64,000 nucleotides of DNA, taken from the NCBI GenBank assembly GCA_009193035.1, contig SWDT01000099.1, positions 1 through 64,000 on the forward strand, given 5' to 3'. A program made the position numbers and the translations under genes. This DNA is from Halicephalobus mephisto (taxonomy: Eukaryota; Nematoda; Chromadorea; Rhabditida; Panagrolaimidae). Of this stretch, positions 23,411 to 35,338 are shown piece by piece (the stretch's first letter is position 1; each line of letters begins with the position of its first letter). A model generated the notes under the pieces. That model made no database searches. It was given only the letters and a program-made list of their open reading frames with translations, and was not told where the DNA came from.

Positions 23411-24879
23411 TTCACAGGATTTCGGTTTCATCGAGATCAGGAACACACTGGAATTTAATTTTTTAGAAAAAATAAAAAAAAATAACTTACGTAAAATTCG
23501 ACAAAATTTGTTTGTTTGTCTTCTTGGAGAATGGGAAACTGGACACTGAGGATTCCTCGTTCGTTGATTCTGATTCCGACTTTCCCGGTGGCTCTGAGAG
23601 CAGGAAGAAGTCGTTTGATAAGAGTGGCTTTGTAGTGGAAACTGACTATTTCGTCTTTGACCATTATTTCGGCTACTTCTCTGGAATAATTGGGAAATAA
23701 AGCAGAAGCTTTGAGTAATTCGCTATGATAGGAAATTTCGAATTCGTTTTGAGTAATTTTGAATCTGACTGTTGGAGGAGCGGAATCGATGTCTCTGATG
23801 ACGTCTTTGATGGTTTTTGGAAGAAGTAAAACTTTTGCGAGGATGGCATCTGACCCGAAATCAAAATCCAAAATCTGAAATTAATTTTAGTTTTGATTTA
23901 TAAAAGTATGTTTTGCTTACATTTTGAGCGTTGAAAGACTTGATAGCGACGGTTAATCTGCTGTTTTCGTGCTGAACGTTGATCACAAACGGAGCCCCGT
24001 CCTCTTTGTACCTGAACTCCACCTTGGCTTGAGGGGACAGCGCGTTGATAGCTTCCTGAAGATTATTCATATATGAAACTATAGAAAACCACGTACGAAA
24101 TTACGAAAAAACATAGGAAATACGTAAAATTATACAAAATCGAAAAATTATATATGAAATTATAAAATTATATAAAGTCGAAAAATTATATAAAATTTTT
24201 AAAAATTACAATAACGCACCATAAGGTCATGAAGAGGCAATCTGAGGTAGATGGTTCCAACTCTGATGTCGTAGTCGGTGAAAACGTTTCTTTTAAAATA
24301 AGCGTTCCATTGCATATTTGCCTTTTCATCGACTACAACCTGGATTCCTTCATCTGTGATAACCATGCTACATGTTTTAGCTTTCTGAAAAAGGATATTC
24401 ATATAAGAACAACATAAAGAAATCCATATATGAAAAAGAAAGGGTATTCATATATGAACAATATAAAATGAAAATTCATATATGGATAACATAGGAAACT
24501 CATATATCAATAAATAAGAAATCCATATATGAAAAAGAAAGGGTATTCATATATGAACAATATAAAATGAAAATTCATATATGGATAACAGGAAATTCAT
24601 ATATCAATAAATAAGCAGTCGATATATAGAAAAAAACCCATATATAAGAGAAATTTGATATGCAAAAAGTTGATATATGGAAAACAAAGCGAATTGATAT
24701 ATGAACATAAGGGAATACTGACATATGAGTAAGAAATAAATTTAAATAAAAAATATTAAAAAAGAACTTACATCTTTTGAAAGCAGACATTTCAGGACCG
24801 TCACGATATCTTTCGCTGTGTCTTTGGAAGCAAAGAAGGCTTCATGAGTTACGGACAGATCTTCATCTATGTAGCTCAT
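23411..24879 (-). CDS. mrt-2: RAD1 checkpoint clamp subunit (9-1-1 complex)
   Basis: Subunit of the RAD9-RAD1-HUS1 sliding clamp loaded at damaged DNA. In worms its loss causes checkpoint defects and telomere shortening. Exons (minus strand): 24879-24772, 24384-24220, 24055-23921, 23874-23491, 23446-23411, all phase 0, 275 residues (worm MRT-2 267). Seen: a PCNA-like fold pattern with AKTCSMVITDEGIQVVVDE and NAYFKRNVFTDY in domain 1, the interdomain LDFDFGSD, and the C-terminal GKVGIRINERGILSVQFPI followed by FVEFYCVPDLDE, where the tiny 12-codon last exon restores the conserved C-P-D end. Tail-to-tail with rha-1 (45 bp apart) and head-to-head with PEPCK. Confidence 0.93.
24403..24735. repeat. 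CATATATGAA-type array in mrt-2 intron 1
   Basis: CATATATG or CATATATC recurs about every 25-30 bp, roughly a dozen times. A block of about 110 bp (24421-24530) is repeated directly after itself. Confidence 0.8.
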
Positions 24880-26199
24880 TTTGAAGCTGGAAAAAACTCC
24901 AGAAGCGAGAGTCGGAATTTCTCGAGATCAGACGGAATTTTGAATGAGTACTTTTCGCGCCAAATTTGTTTTGAAATACTTACGAAATTTCGTAATTATT
25001 TTAATGACGTCATTTCTATAACCAAATTTAACTTTTTTTTACTTTCTAACATCTGATCAGAGAATGGGCTGATCGACCAAAGAACCTCCTCTGTTCTCAA
25101 AGTTTGTTTTAAATGGAAAGACCGACATCAAAGACCTTCCAGAGACCAGTTATCTCATTTGATCCTTTTAAATCATCTCTGATTTCGTTTTACTGTACTG
25201 ATTTAAGCGTTCTTTGTTCCTAAATATTGACGGAAAAGTTTGCAAATGTTTACTTCGAAGCCCGGGCAATTGATTTCCACTTTCTCGTGATTTTTGAAGT
25301 TGGAAAAACTGTTTACTGGCCAATCACAGAGCACGGCCAGTTTTTCCTTTTTGAACATTTTTTATGGCTTTTTGACAGTCAAATTAAAAATATAATCTTT
25401 ACCCTTTTAGATTTTTAATGACTTTATTTGGACCAATTTTTGCCGTTTGCAACGAGTGTGAAAACAAATATTTTTGGTAAAACTGGCAAAGTTGAAAAAG
25501 TTTGATTTTTTTTAAATTCAAAATTCTGGATTTTCTGTTGTTTTTTAGGAATAAATAATTAAAATCAGCTAAATTGAACGATTTTTGACGGAAAATTTTC
25601 TTATTTGTTTAAAAAAAATAATTTTTTTTGTTTTTGAATTTCATTGAAATGTTCTTTCGGGCCATAGATAACCAAATTGATCGAAAAAGACCAGTCAGAG
25701 TTAATATATTTTTTCGAAGCCAGTTATTTACTTCCAAAATTTTCTATCGTTTTGCACCTTTTTTCTTGTTTGGCACGTTTTAGTCTCTCACTGGCCAATT
25801 TGAAATTCATTCTCGTAAACAACAAAAATTTTGTCAGTTTGTTCATTTACCTTCTCCATCACCCTATCAGTTTGTTTTAAATTGTTTTTTCGGTTTTTAT
25901 TTTCTTCAGACATCACGAATCAAGGCCATTTTTGCAGTAAACAACCCCGGGCTGCGTGTTTTTGAAATTTTGTGGTTTGGTCGAGGGAACGCGGCTGCTT
26001 GTTCGTTTTCTGCTTCCAAGTCCCTCTTTATCGATTCTCACTTTTTGTTTTTTTAATATTACAAGTTCCCAAAGGTTTTTTTATATAAATCTTCGAAAAT
26101 TTATATAAAATTAAAAAGAAAATTATATATGAAAATTCCCGAGAGTTTATATATGAAATTTTCGAAAAAATTATATATGAAGTTTTAATTTCAGTAACC
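24880..26199. promoter_or_regulatory. Shared divergent upstream region of mrt-2 and PEPCK
   Basis: 1.3 kb between divergent starts, with no coding region seen. Near 25940-26030 is a GC-richer stretch. Three TATATATGAA motifs (about 26126, 26149, 26172) lie just before the PEPCK TTTCAG acceptor at about 26193. Confidence 0.45.
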
Positions 26200-28750
26200 A
26201 TGGCTGAACAAAACCCTAACCTTTTGACTCCTTACAAGAACACCGGAGGCAGTTCTTCCCTCAGGCAAATCTCCGAAGATGCTTTTTACGTCATCAACGA
26301 GGTCGTCACGAAGCGGCTCGGACACATGCCGATTCTGAAGGGGGACTTCCATCTCCTGCCTTTCAAGGTCCAAAGATTCATCGCTGAAAAAGCTGAACTT
26401 TGTCGTCCTCGAGGGATCTACATTTGCGATGGATCTCAACACGAAGCCGACGAGATCATTCACAAGCTGATCGAAAGAGGTATGTTGACCCCCTTGACTG
26501 CCTTTGAGAACAACTACATCTGTCGAACTGACCCCAAGGATGTCGCTAGAGTTGAAAGCAAGACGTGGATGGTCACTCCGGACAAGTACCAAACTGTCAC
26601 TCATACCCCTGAGGGAGTCGAGCCTATCATGGGCCATTGGATGTCTCCTCTTCAATTCGGAGAAGAACTCGACTCCAGATTCCCCGGATGCATGGCTGGA
26701 AGAATCATGTACGTCATCCCGTTCTCCATGGGACCGCTCGGATCTCCTTTGTCCAAAATTGGAGTCCAATTGACGGATTCCAACTACGTCGTTTTGTCAA
26801 TGAGAGTCATGACCCGATTGAACCCGAAAGTCTGGGACGTCCTCGGAGAGAACGACTTTGTCCGGTGTATCCATTCCGTTGGACTTCCTCGGCCAGTCAA
26901 GCAAAAGGTCATCAACCACTGGTAAGTTTATTTTTAAACAGTAAATCACAAACTTTGACAACTTGTATTCGACAGAGATATTTTAATTTTGCAATTTTCG
27001 AATACTTGTTGAAATTTCAATATATGGAATTTATTCCTAGAAGATACATATGAGGTTTTTTATCATATCCAAATTCAGAAAGTTCTAGATATATTCAGAT
27101 GAAATTTTTAAGAATATTAATTTCGCACAATAATGATTTCATAATTTTGCACGATTTTAAAATTAAAATTTTCTTTTAGGCTGTTTTAGTTTTCAAAGGA
27201 TATTGGAAATTTGTCTTGAAGCAATTTTATGGTAAATTTACATATGATTTCGTAATTAATTACATTATAAAAATCATATGAAATTATGACGTAACTTCCA
27301 CTTTAATCTAAAAGTTTAGTTTTTTTGGTTTTTAAGGATTTTTTTGACACAAGTTTTAAAAAATCATAGTTTTTGTAATGTATAATTGATTACGAAAGTA
27401 TTGTTGTGTAAAATTAAAATTACCACATAAGCTGCGTTGGTTTTTAGGAATTTCTGCGAAAGTAGTTTTAAAAATGTATGATTTTTGTAATGCTTTGAGT
27501 ATTTCAGGCCGTGCAATCCGGAACGTGTTATCATCGCTCATCGTCCGGCTGAAAGGGAAATCTGGTCCTTTGGATCTGGTTACGGTGGAAATTCTCTCTT
27601 AGGAAAGAAATGTTTTGCTCTTAGAATTGCTTCGAATATTGCTAGAGATGAAGGATGGCTTGCTGAACATATGCTGATTATGGGTGTAACTAGACCCAAT
27701 GGAAAAGAACACTTTATTGCTGCAGCTTTTCCGTCTGCTTGTGGAAAAACAAATTTGGCAATGCTTGAACCAACATTGCCTGGATGGAAAGTTCGTTGTG
27801 TTGGTGATGATATTGCTTGGATGAAATTTGGAGATGATGGAAAATTATATGCAATTAATCCAGAAGCAGGTTTCTTTGGTGTTGCTCCAGGAACTTCTAA
27901 AAAAACAAATCCAATGGCAGTTGCTACTTTTCAAAAAAATTCAATTTTTACTAATATTGCAGAAACTTCAGAAGGAAGATATTATTGGGAAGGACTTGAA
28001 GATGAAATTGAAGGTAAAAATGTTGAAATAACAGATTGGCTTGGAAATCCATGGAAATTGGGAGATGCAACACCTGCAGCTCATCCTAATTCTAGATTCT
28101 GTGCACCTGCAGAACAATGTCCAATTATTCATCCTGAATGGGAATCTCCAAAAGGTGTACCTATTGATGCTATTATTTTTGGTGGTAGACGTCCTACTGG
28201 TGTACCATTAGTATTTGAAACATTTAATTGGCATCATGGTGTATTTACTGGTGCTTGTTTGAAATCAGAAGCTACAGCAGCAGCAGAACATAAAGGTAAA
28301 TCTGTTATGCATGATCCAATGGCAATGAGACCATTTATGGGATATAATTTTGGTCAATATCTTCAACATTGGATTAATCTTGAAAAATGTCCACATAAAG
28401 TACCAAAAATTTATCATGTTAATTGGTTTCGTCGTGATGGAAATAACAAATTTTTATGGCCTGGATTTGGTGATAATATTCGTGTTATTGATTGGATTAT
28501 TCGTCGTCTTGATGGTGAAGAAGGTATTGGACAAGAATCTGCTATTGGTATTGTTCCAAGTCCGGGATCAATTAATTTGGATGGAGTTGGAGAAATTAAT
28601 TGGGATGAACTTATGTCTGTTCCGAAAGAATATTGGCAAAATGATGCTGTTGAAGTTCGTAAGTTCTTAGAAACTCAAGTTGGACCTGATTTGCCTAAAG
28701 AAGTTCGAAAACAACTTGATGAACAAGAAAAACGTATTATGGAACTCTAA
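26200..28750 (+). CDS. pck: Phosphoenolpyruvate carboxykinase, GTP type
   Basis: Converts oxaloacetate and GTP to phosphoenolpyruvate, CO2 and GDP, the entry step of gluconeogenesis. Exons: 26200-26921 and 27508-28750, 654 residues, within the family range. Seen: [45 protein letters not shown], the nucleotide-binding P-loop [10 protein letters not shown] near residue 315, metal-site [23 protein letters not shown], and [12 protein letters not shown]. The ATG follows a TTTCAG acceptor 6 nt upstream, suiting trans-splicing. Exon 1 is written mostly with C-ending codons, exon 2 almost wholly with A/T-ending codons, a striking change within one gene. Worms have more than one pck gene; I cannot say which this matches. 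Confidence 0.97.
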
Positions 28751-28837
28751 TAGTGATGTTTATGATATCTGTAATATTAGGTTTTTTTTAAATTACAATA
28801 TGATTTTATTTTTTTTTGTATGATGATGTAAGATGGA

Positions 28838-30490
28838 TTAAAAGTAATCTCGGTATCCTGAGTCGAATTGACGGAATTGTGTGTCTGAAAGGATTTCGTA
28901 ATTGACTGTTTTGTAATTCGTTATTTGGGTTCTTCGGCCTTCCGCTACGGCTTTGTAGATTTTTTGAAATACTGGAGGTATACTGTATGGGATCCCAGAG
29001 AGAGTAGCGAGTTCTTCGTAGTAGCTCCATTGAGAATCTCCAAGGAAATGGAAATATTTAAAAGGGATTCCCTTAGATGAGAGATATCTAAAAATATTAA
29101 TGAAGTTTTCAAAAATAATTAAAATGGCTAATAAAAATTACTGTAATTGAAAAGATTTAAAAATTTACTGTAGTTTAAATTTTCGAAAATTATTGTAGTT
29201 ATAAATTTGAAGAATTACTGTAATCAAAAATTTAAAATTTACTGTAGTTAAATTTTCGAAAATTACTGTAATCAAAAACTTAAAATTTACTGTAATTATA
29301 AATTTGAAAAATTACTGTAATTATAAATTTGAAAAATTACCGTAGTTTAAATTTTGAAAATTACTGTAATTATAAATTCAAAGAATTACTGTAGTTTAAA
29401 TTTTGAAAATTACTGTAATTATAAATTTGAAAAATTACCGTAATCTGTCTTGTTCCCAATTGTCGATTTTTTCTTTTTCGATGAATTTGGATCTTCCTTG
29501 CATCAATGAAAAAGCAAAATTTATCTGGTAATCGAACAAAGTAAAAGGAAGAACGGATGTGTTTAATCCGATGAAAAATAAGGAATCAATATAGTTCACA
29601 TGAGCCACGTGGAAGAACAAAGATGATACATAAGATTCGTTTTCTTTAATTTTTACAATATTTGAATCAAAAAAATTAAAAAAATATTTATATCCGGTGC
29701 AAAAAATAACGGTATCTAAATTTTTTAAAATTTTTCCATCATCCAAAATTAATTCGTTTTTTTTCGCCGATTTCGCTCCAGGAACAATTTCGATTTTTTT
29801 TGAAAATTTTAATTTTGTTGTTGAATGAGATTTGTGACATATGTAAATTTTTGAAGCATTTTTTTCGAGTTGAAGAGCAATGTCGACTCCAGAAGGCCCC
29901 GCCCCCACGACGGCCACCGTTTTTCTACAGTAATCCGACGGACTTCTGTAGTCGTGGCTGTGGATGAACGGAATTGAGAGGTTTTCCGAAAAATCTGGGA
30001 TTCTGGATTTGTAAAAATGACCATTACAGACAAAAATAAAATTAAATTCGAAATTTTCTATTTTTTTATCAAATTCGATTTTGACTTTCCAAGTTCCATT
30101 TTCGAAATTTCTGAAAACCTTCAAAACTTTGGAATTGAATCGAATAAATTTTTCAACTTCTCTACCGTAATCCTGAAGGTACTCCAAGACCACAGTATGC
30201 TCCACGAAGGACCTGGGTCCTTTTCGGAACGGGAACCCCGGAAACTCCATAATTTCCTTCGGCAAATTAGTACTGTAAATTTATTTAAATTAAACCCTAA
30301 AATTGGAATTCTAGACTTACTGTAATTTTTCATACATACTGGAATGAACACCGGGTTCCTCGTGGAAGACCCATGTTCCTCCTATTTGGTCCGTTTGCTC
30401 GAAAATAACGAAGGAATAACCGGCCCTCAGACAGGCTCTCCCGGCACAGAGCCCCGCAGCCCCGGCCCCTATGATGCCGACTGATTTCAT
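28838..30490 (-). CDS. fmo: Flavin-containing monooxygenase
   Basis: FAD- and NADPH-dependent enzyme that oxygenates soft nucleophiles (N or S). Worm FMOs are linked to xenobiotic handling and stress. Exons (minus strand): 30490-30321, 30272-29439, 29087-28838, 417 residues, all phase-consistent. Seen: FAD-binding GIIGAGAAGLCAGRACLRAG at the N-terminus, the GGTWVF motif, HTNLPKEIMEFPGFPF, the FMO-type FVCNGHFYKSRIP, the NADPH-binding VAVVGAGPSGVDIALQL, and FCTGYKYFF. It is shorter than vertebrate FMOs and lacks a clear C-terminal membrane anchor. It converges on PEPCK with 87 bp between stop codons. Family secure; subfamily not assigned. Confidence 0.94.
29110..29440. repeat. TTACTGTAAT-type array in fmo intron 2
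   Basis: AAAATTACTGTAATTATAAATTTG-like units of about 25-40 bp recur ten or more times up to the splice donor. Confidence 0.8.
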
Positions 30491-31385
30491 TAAAAATAAA
30501 CTTAATTTAAAAATGAAAATAAAAATAAAAATAAAAATAAATAAAAATGAAAATCCACTTGTGCGATGTGGTCCGGTTCCAATCGATACGAGACCGAAGT
30601 TGATCGTTCTTTGGTTTTTCTTTTTTGACAAATCTGTCCTCGATGCTCGAAGGCACTGTTGTCGAATAATTTTAGATAAAGACAACGAAAAATGACCTTT
30701 TCTGCTGACCTACAAGGCACTGTAGTTATTGTTTAACTTCTGAAAAAATAATTTTAAATTTATTTAAATTTATTTTTATTTTAATCTGAATTCAATTTTC
30801 GTCGCAAAAATTTAAAAAAAATAAATTTATTTATTTTCAAATATGAATAAAATTTATTTATTTTTAATTATGAATAAAATTTAAATAAAATTTTTAAAAA
30901 TTAAAATTTTGATTTAATTGTTGAAATCTGGATTAATCTACTTTGATAATAAGAAAGTAGATTTTTGCTAAATTTAGATGTTTAAATTTATTTTTAGCAA
31001 AGTTGTGAAAAATAAATAACACAAGACGTGAACTGGGTCCCGTCGCGACAATCCCTGAAGTTACGGTAGAAGAACGATCGTTGTTTTATGAAGTTACTTC
31101 AGAAAAGTATTATTATCGTTTTTTAAATTGTTCTTTTTCGATTTTGTATATTTTTTAAGATAAAGAAGCTCAAGAAACGACTTTTCGGAAACCTGATCTG
31201 CATCATAACTGTTGGGACAAAAACTACACTAAAAAGAGAGGACCTGAGGAGATAGCCTGAATATCAGGGAGTATAGGATACTGTAGAACATGAGCGAGAC
31301 TCTCGGTTATTTAGTCTAGGAGATATATAATTAGTCTCTGTGCCTTGTTAAAGTAAAGATTGGTTATATCCTTCCTGTTTCTGTC
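30491..31385. other. Region upstream of the fmo gene
   Basis: AT-rich sequence with AAAATAAAAATAA runs. A stretch near 31027-31075 (GACGTGAACTGGGTCCCGTC..) has a diverged match at 31876-31925. No gene seen. Confidence 0.4.
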
Positions 31386-31585
31386 TTATTAGTGACGAAA
31401 GTTGCAACCTAATAGTGACGAAAATTGCAATCCAATAGTGACGAAAGTTACAATCCAATAGTGATGAAAGTGCAATCCAATAGTGACGAAAGTTGCACCC
31501 CAATAGTGACGAAAGTGCAATCCAATAGTGACGAAAGTTGCAGCCTAATAGTGACGAAAGTTGCAATCCAATAGTGACGATGTCC
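31386..31585. repeat. Minisatellite, about 23 bp unit, nine copies
   Basis: Unit TTGCAATCCAATAGTGACGAAAG with minor changes and 1-2 bp length variants. Confidence 0.9.
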
Positions 31586-32101
31586 GTTTGTTGCTGAACC
31601 AAAAGTTATGTTTTTTGTGTGAATATGACGTTAAAAATTTTTGCATTTTAAATCACTAAAGTTTGAATTTGTACTTTCGTCGATGACAGTTTGCAGATTG
31701 ATTTCGAAAGAAACTTTTGGTGTTTTGCAGAAAAAGATTAATCATCGCCGTTATCGAAAGCATGTGAGGACTGCAGAAATTGGACCTTTTATTCATTTTG
31801 TTGACTTTTTGTGATAAATTTTTAGTTGTTAGTCTTGCAAAATCAGATGATTGAACGAATGTGGTCGGTCTTGTTGATGCAGGACGCGAACCAGCTCCTA
31901 CCACGAAGTCCCTGAAGAGATTACGGTAGTAACTCTCATCAGAATTTGAAATTTGCGTGTTGTTTTGTAATTATTAATCTTGAAATAAATCCAATCTAAT
32001 CTTAAGTGCCTCCGGGGAACGATCAATATCACGACAATTACCATCGATTAATTGGTTATTCTACAAAAAAATAAAAAACTGAATTTCAACTTTTTGTTAG
32101 A

Positions 32102-34527
32102 ATGGCCTCAAAGTGCTGTAATGGTCGTGAATGCAAATTAGGATGGGGATTCAACGAATCCGCAGATCGACTGATACCCGTTGAAGGAGAACCCGCGGAT
32201 CTATTGATACCCGTTGAAGGAAAATCCGCGGATCTATTAATACCCGTTAAAGAAGAATCCGCGGATTTATTGATACCCGTTGAAGGAAAATCCGCGGATC
32301 TATTGATACCCGTTGAAGGGAAATCCGCAGATCGACTGATACTCGTTGAAGGAGAACCCGCGGATTTATTGATACCCGTTGAAGGAGAATCCGCGAATGT
32401 TACATCGACGACCATTGCTGAATGGTACTATTTGACGTTCAATTTGTCGTCGGATTTTATTTCTTATTGGGTAAGTTTTTAAATTGTTGAATAAATTCGC
32501 TATGGATATTTTAGTCATATATAAGTCTCCTTCTGGAGCCCAATTGCAGGAAAGCCCTCGATTTCCAAATTATTTTTGATGCTGACGAATATTGCGAAGT
32601 TAATTGTTGTTTTTTAAGACAAAAAAGAAAATTCGAAAATCCTCCAAAGTATCCACTCAACTGCGGTCATTTCGTCCAATGGATCGAGTATGGTGTGGAT
32701 TTGAAAGTACAGTTTCCAAAAACAGGATTTCCGACAGATTCATGGACGGTAAGATTCGTCGACAAAGATCGTACTCACAAAAAATCGTAATTTTTAATCT
32801 AGTAAAAAATACAAATTATTACTATTTTTTAGTCCAGTAAAAAATACAAATCATTACTATTTTTTTAGTCCAGTAAAAAATACAAATCATTACTATTTTT
32901 TAGTCCAGTAAAAAATACAAATCATCATTACTTTTTAGTCCAGTAAAAAGTACAAATCATTACTATTTTTTAGTTCAGTAAAAAATCCAAATCATCATTA
33001 CTTTTTTAGTCCAGTAAAAAGTACAAATCATCATTACTTTTTAGTCCAGTAAAAAATACAAATCGTTACTATTTTTTAGTTCAGTAAAAAATACAAATCA
33101 TCATTACTTTTTTAGTCCAGTAAAAAATACAAATCATTACTATTTTTTTAGTCCAGTAAAAAGTACAAATCGTTACTATTTTTTAGTCCAGTAAAAAATA
33201 CAAATCATCATTACTTTTTTAGTTCAGTAAAAAGTACAAATCATTATTATTAAGTTACAATTTTCGTCACAAATGTCGAATATTCACGAAAAATGTGATG
33301 ATTGTGTTATTTTCGCAATTGTTACCGGGTCAAAAGTTACGCTTTTTGCGTGTATAGCTGTTTTAATGCACTAGTACGTTATATAATTCACTGATATTAC
33401 ATTTAATGCATTAATATATTGAATATAATGTACCAATATTACATTTAATGCATCAGTACACCAAACCAGTTCTAATGCATCAGATACATTATATTCAATA
33501 CACTGATATTTTGAATACAATCCAATGATATTGTACTTAATATATCGGCATATAGAATATAGTACATCCGATACATTAGAGTTTTTTTAATGTACTAGTA
33601 CATTATATAATTCATCGATATTACACTTAATGTATCAGATACATTATATTCAATACACTGATATTTCGAATACAATCCAAAGATAATATACTTAATATAT
33701 CGGCATACAAAATATAGTATACCCAATACATCAGAGTTCTTTTAAATACCGTTATATTATATTATTTATAATGTTTTGTGTGTAGAAGTTTATTTCAGAT
33801 AGATATCTTATTCGAAAAAAGAAAGTTCAATGAAATCCAAAAAAAGACAAAATGCAAGGTTTTAATCAACTATGATGAAATCAAAGAAATGACTCTGGAA
33901 GAGTTGATAGAATTTATGAATGAACTGAAGGAGGAGGAAAATTCTCAATACGATATTCCTATTCGTTTTGGATATGAACAATTAAATCAGAAAATTCGAA
34001 AAATTTCTATCAATAATCAAGAAGAATATAAACAATTAAATCAGAAAATTCGGGAAATTTCCATCAATAATCAAGAAAAATTTGGACAATTAAATCAGAA
34101 AATTTCCATCAATAATCAAGACGAATATAAACAATTAAATCAGAAAATCCGGGAAATTTCCATCAATAATCAAGATGAATTTGGACAATTTCTCTCATAT
34201 CTGTACGTCGTTTACCGGAAAATCGAAATGAAAATGGAAAAAACTGGATGTCAGGATGTTCTTCCAGATATGGAATCTGAAGATAAATCATTTGATAAAA
34301 TTGATTTCGATCTTAAAAAAGCAAAAAATGAATACAAATCAATGAACAAAAACGACTTTTTTGAAATGTATCCAGTACTCAAAAAACTCTTTTTTTGTTA
34401 CATTGATTATATCAGATATTCAGTGGATTACGGTAGTGATATGGATGAAGGAGACGATCTTCCAGGAGTACTCGAGGAAATGAAACTTTGGCTTCAGAAA
34501 TTGAACAAATGGTCCGCGATAAAATAA
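32102..34527 (+). CDS. Unrecognised protein with two internal peptide repeats
   Basis: Family not recognised. Three exons with phase 0 junctions: 32102-32470, 32515-32748, 33799-34527, 443 residues. A TTTTTGTTAG acceptor lies one base before the ATG, fitting trans-splicing. Exon 1 opens with a Cys-containing segment (MASKCCNGRECKLGWGF) and then seven copies of an 11-residue repeat (ADLLIPVEGKS). Exon 2 encodes a Cys/aromatic-rich segment (DEYCEVNCCFLRQKRKF). Exon 3 has an acidic, helical region with about five copies of an 18-residue repeat (QLNQKIREISINNQEEY), likely a coiled coil, and a lysine/acidic tail. No signal peptide or membrane segment is visible. The joining reads smoothly (PTDSWT then IDILFE) but rests on splice signals only. 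It looks lineage-specific and fast-evolving. Confidence 0.55.
32154..32395 (+). repeat. 33 bp coding minisatellite, seven copies
   Basis: The unit GCGGATCTATTGATACCCGT plus 13 bases encodes ADLLIPVEGKS. The reverse strand is open too, which is a shadow of the repeat. Confidence 0.9.
32790..33250. repeat. Intronic minisatellite, about 38 bp unit, 12 copies
   Basis: TTTTTAGTCCAGTAAAAAATACAAATCATTACTA-like units fill intron 2 of the repeat-protein gene. Each carries a TTTTTAG that resembles a splice acceptor. Confidence 0.9.
33350..33750. repeat. Tandem duplication of an AT-rich block, about 230 bp
   Basis: TTTTAATGCACTAGTACGTTATATAATTC at 33361 recurs with changes at 33588. The interior is a series of TAATGTATCAGATACATTA-type near-palindromes. 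Confidence 0.75.
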
Positions 34528-34639
34528 AAAAAATAAAAATAAATCAATTGCACGGGTTCTGTCATCGTAATTCCTCCTGATTATGAACGAAAAATTAAAA
34601 CACTTCTTGTGTTGATAGAATTGAAAGTGAAAAAATAAA

Positions 34640-35112
34640 CTATTAGATCATTGCTAGGGGCTCTGGATCCGTGTGTAGACGAGAAATATGTAAAAATAAT
34701 TTTATGGGAGCCGAAGCTATGAGATAAATCACAACTATTAGATCATTACTAGGGGCTCCGGATCCATGTGTAGACAAGAAATATATAAAGTAACTTCATG
34801 GAGCCGAAGCCACGAGATAAATCACAACTATTAGATCATTGCTAGAGGCTCCGGATCCGTGTGTAGACAAGAAATATATAAAAATAATTTTATGGGAGCC
34901 GAAGCCACGAGATAAATCACAACTATTAGATCATTGCTAGAGGCTCTGGATCCACGTATAGATGAGAAATATATAAAGTAACTTCATGGAGCCGAAGCCA
35001 CGAGATAAATCACAACTATTAGATCATTGCTAGGGGCTCCGGATCCACGTATAGATGAGAAATATGTAAAAATAATTTTATAGAAGCCGAAGCCACGAGA
35101 TAAATCACAACT
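34640..35112. repeat. Satellite-like tandem repeat, about 94 bp unit, five copies
   Basis: The unit includes ACTATTAGATCATTGCTAGG, GGATCCGTGTGTAGACGAGA and GGAGCCGAAGCCACGAGATA. Copies are 85-95 percent alike by eye. Confidence 0.9.
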
Positions 35113-35338
35113 CTTACAAAAATTATTGCGAAATAGTCTCGAAACGAATTTTTAAATTTTAAAATTCATAATTTAAAAAAAATTTTAATTATAAAAATTA
35201 AAAATTGTTTTAACACAAATGTTCAAAAATTTTAAAAATTTAAAAATTTATAATTTTAGAAAAAATTAAATTAAATTTTAAGAAAATAAATTTTATTAAA
35301 AAATTCAAATTTTTATTAAAGGAAAAAAAATCCGCCAG
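35113..35338. other. A/T-rich stretch, nothing seen
   Basis: Low-complexity AAATTTT sequence between the 94 bp satellite and the first candidate exon. Confidence 0.4.

Noticed and set aside
26191..26769. 192-codon open frame antisense to PEPCK exon 1
   Set aside because: Shadow of the GC-rich coding exon; no independent features.
31386..31585. Regular 23 bp repeats resembling a CRISPR array
   Set aside because: Copies are directly adjacent without unique spacers, and this is a eukaryotic genome.
32086..32415. Minus-strand open frame over the 33 bp repeat
   Set aside because: It is the mirror of the coding repeat; splice signals and flanking exons fit the plus strand.
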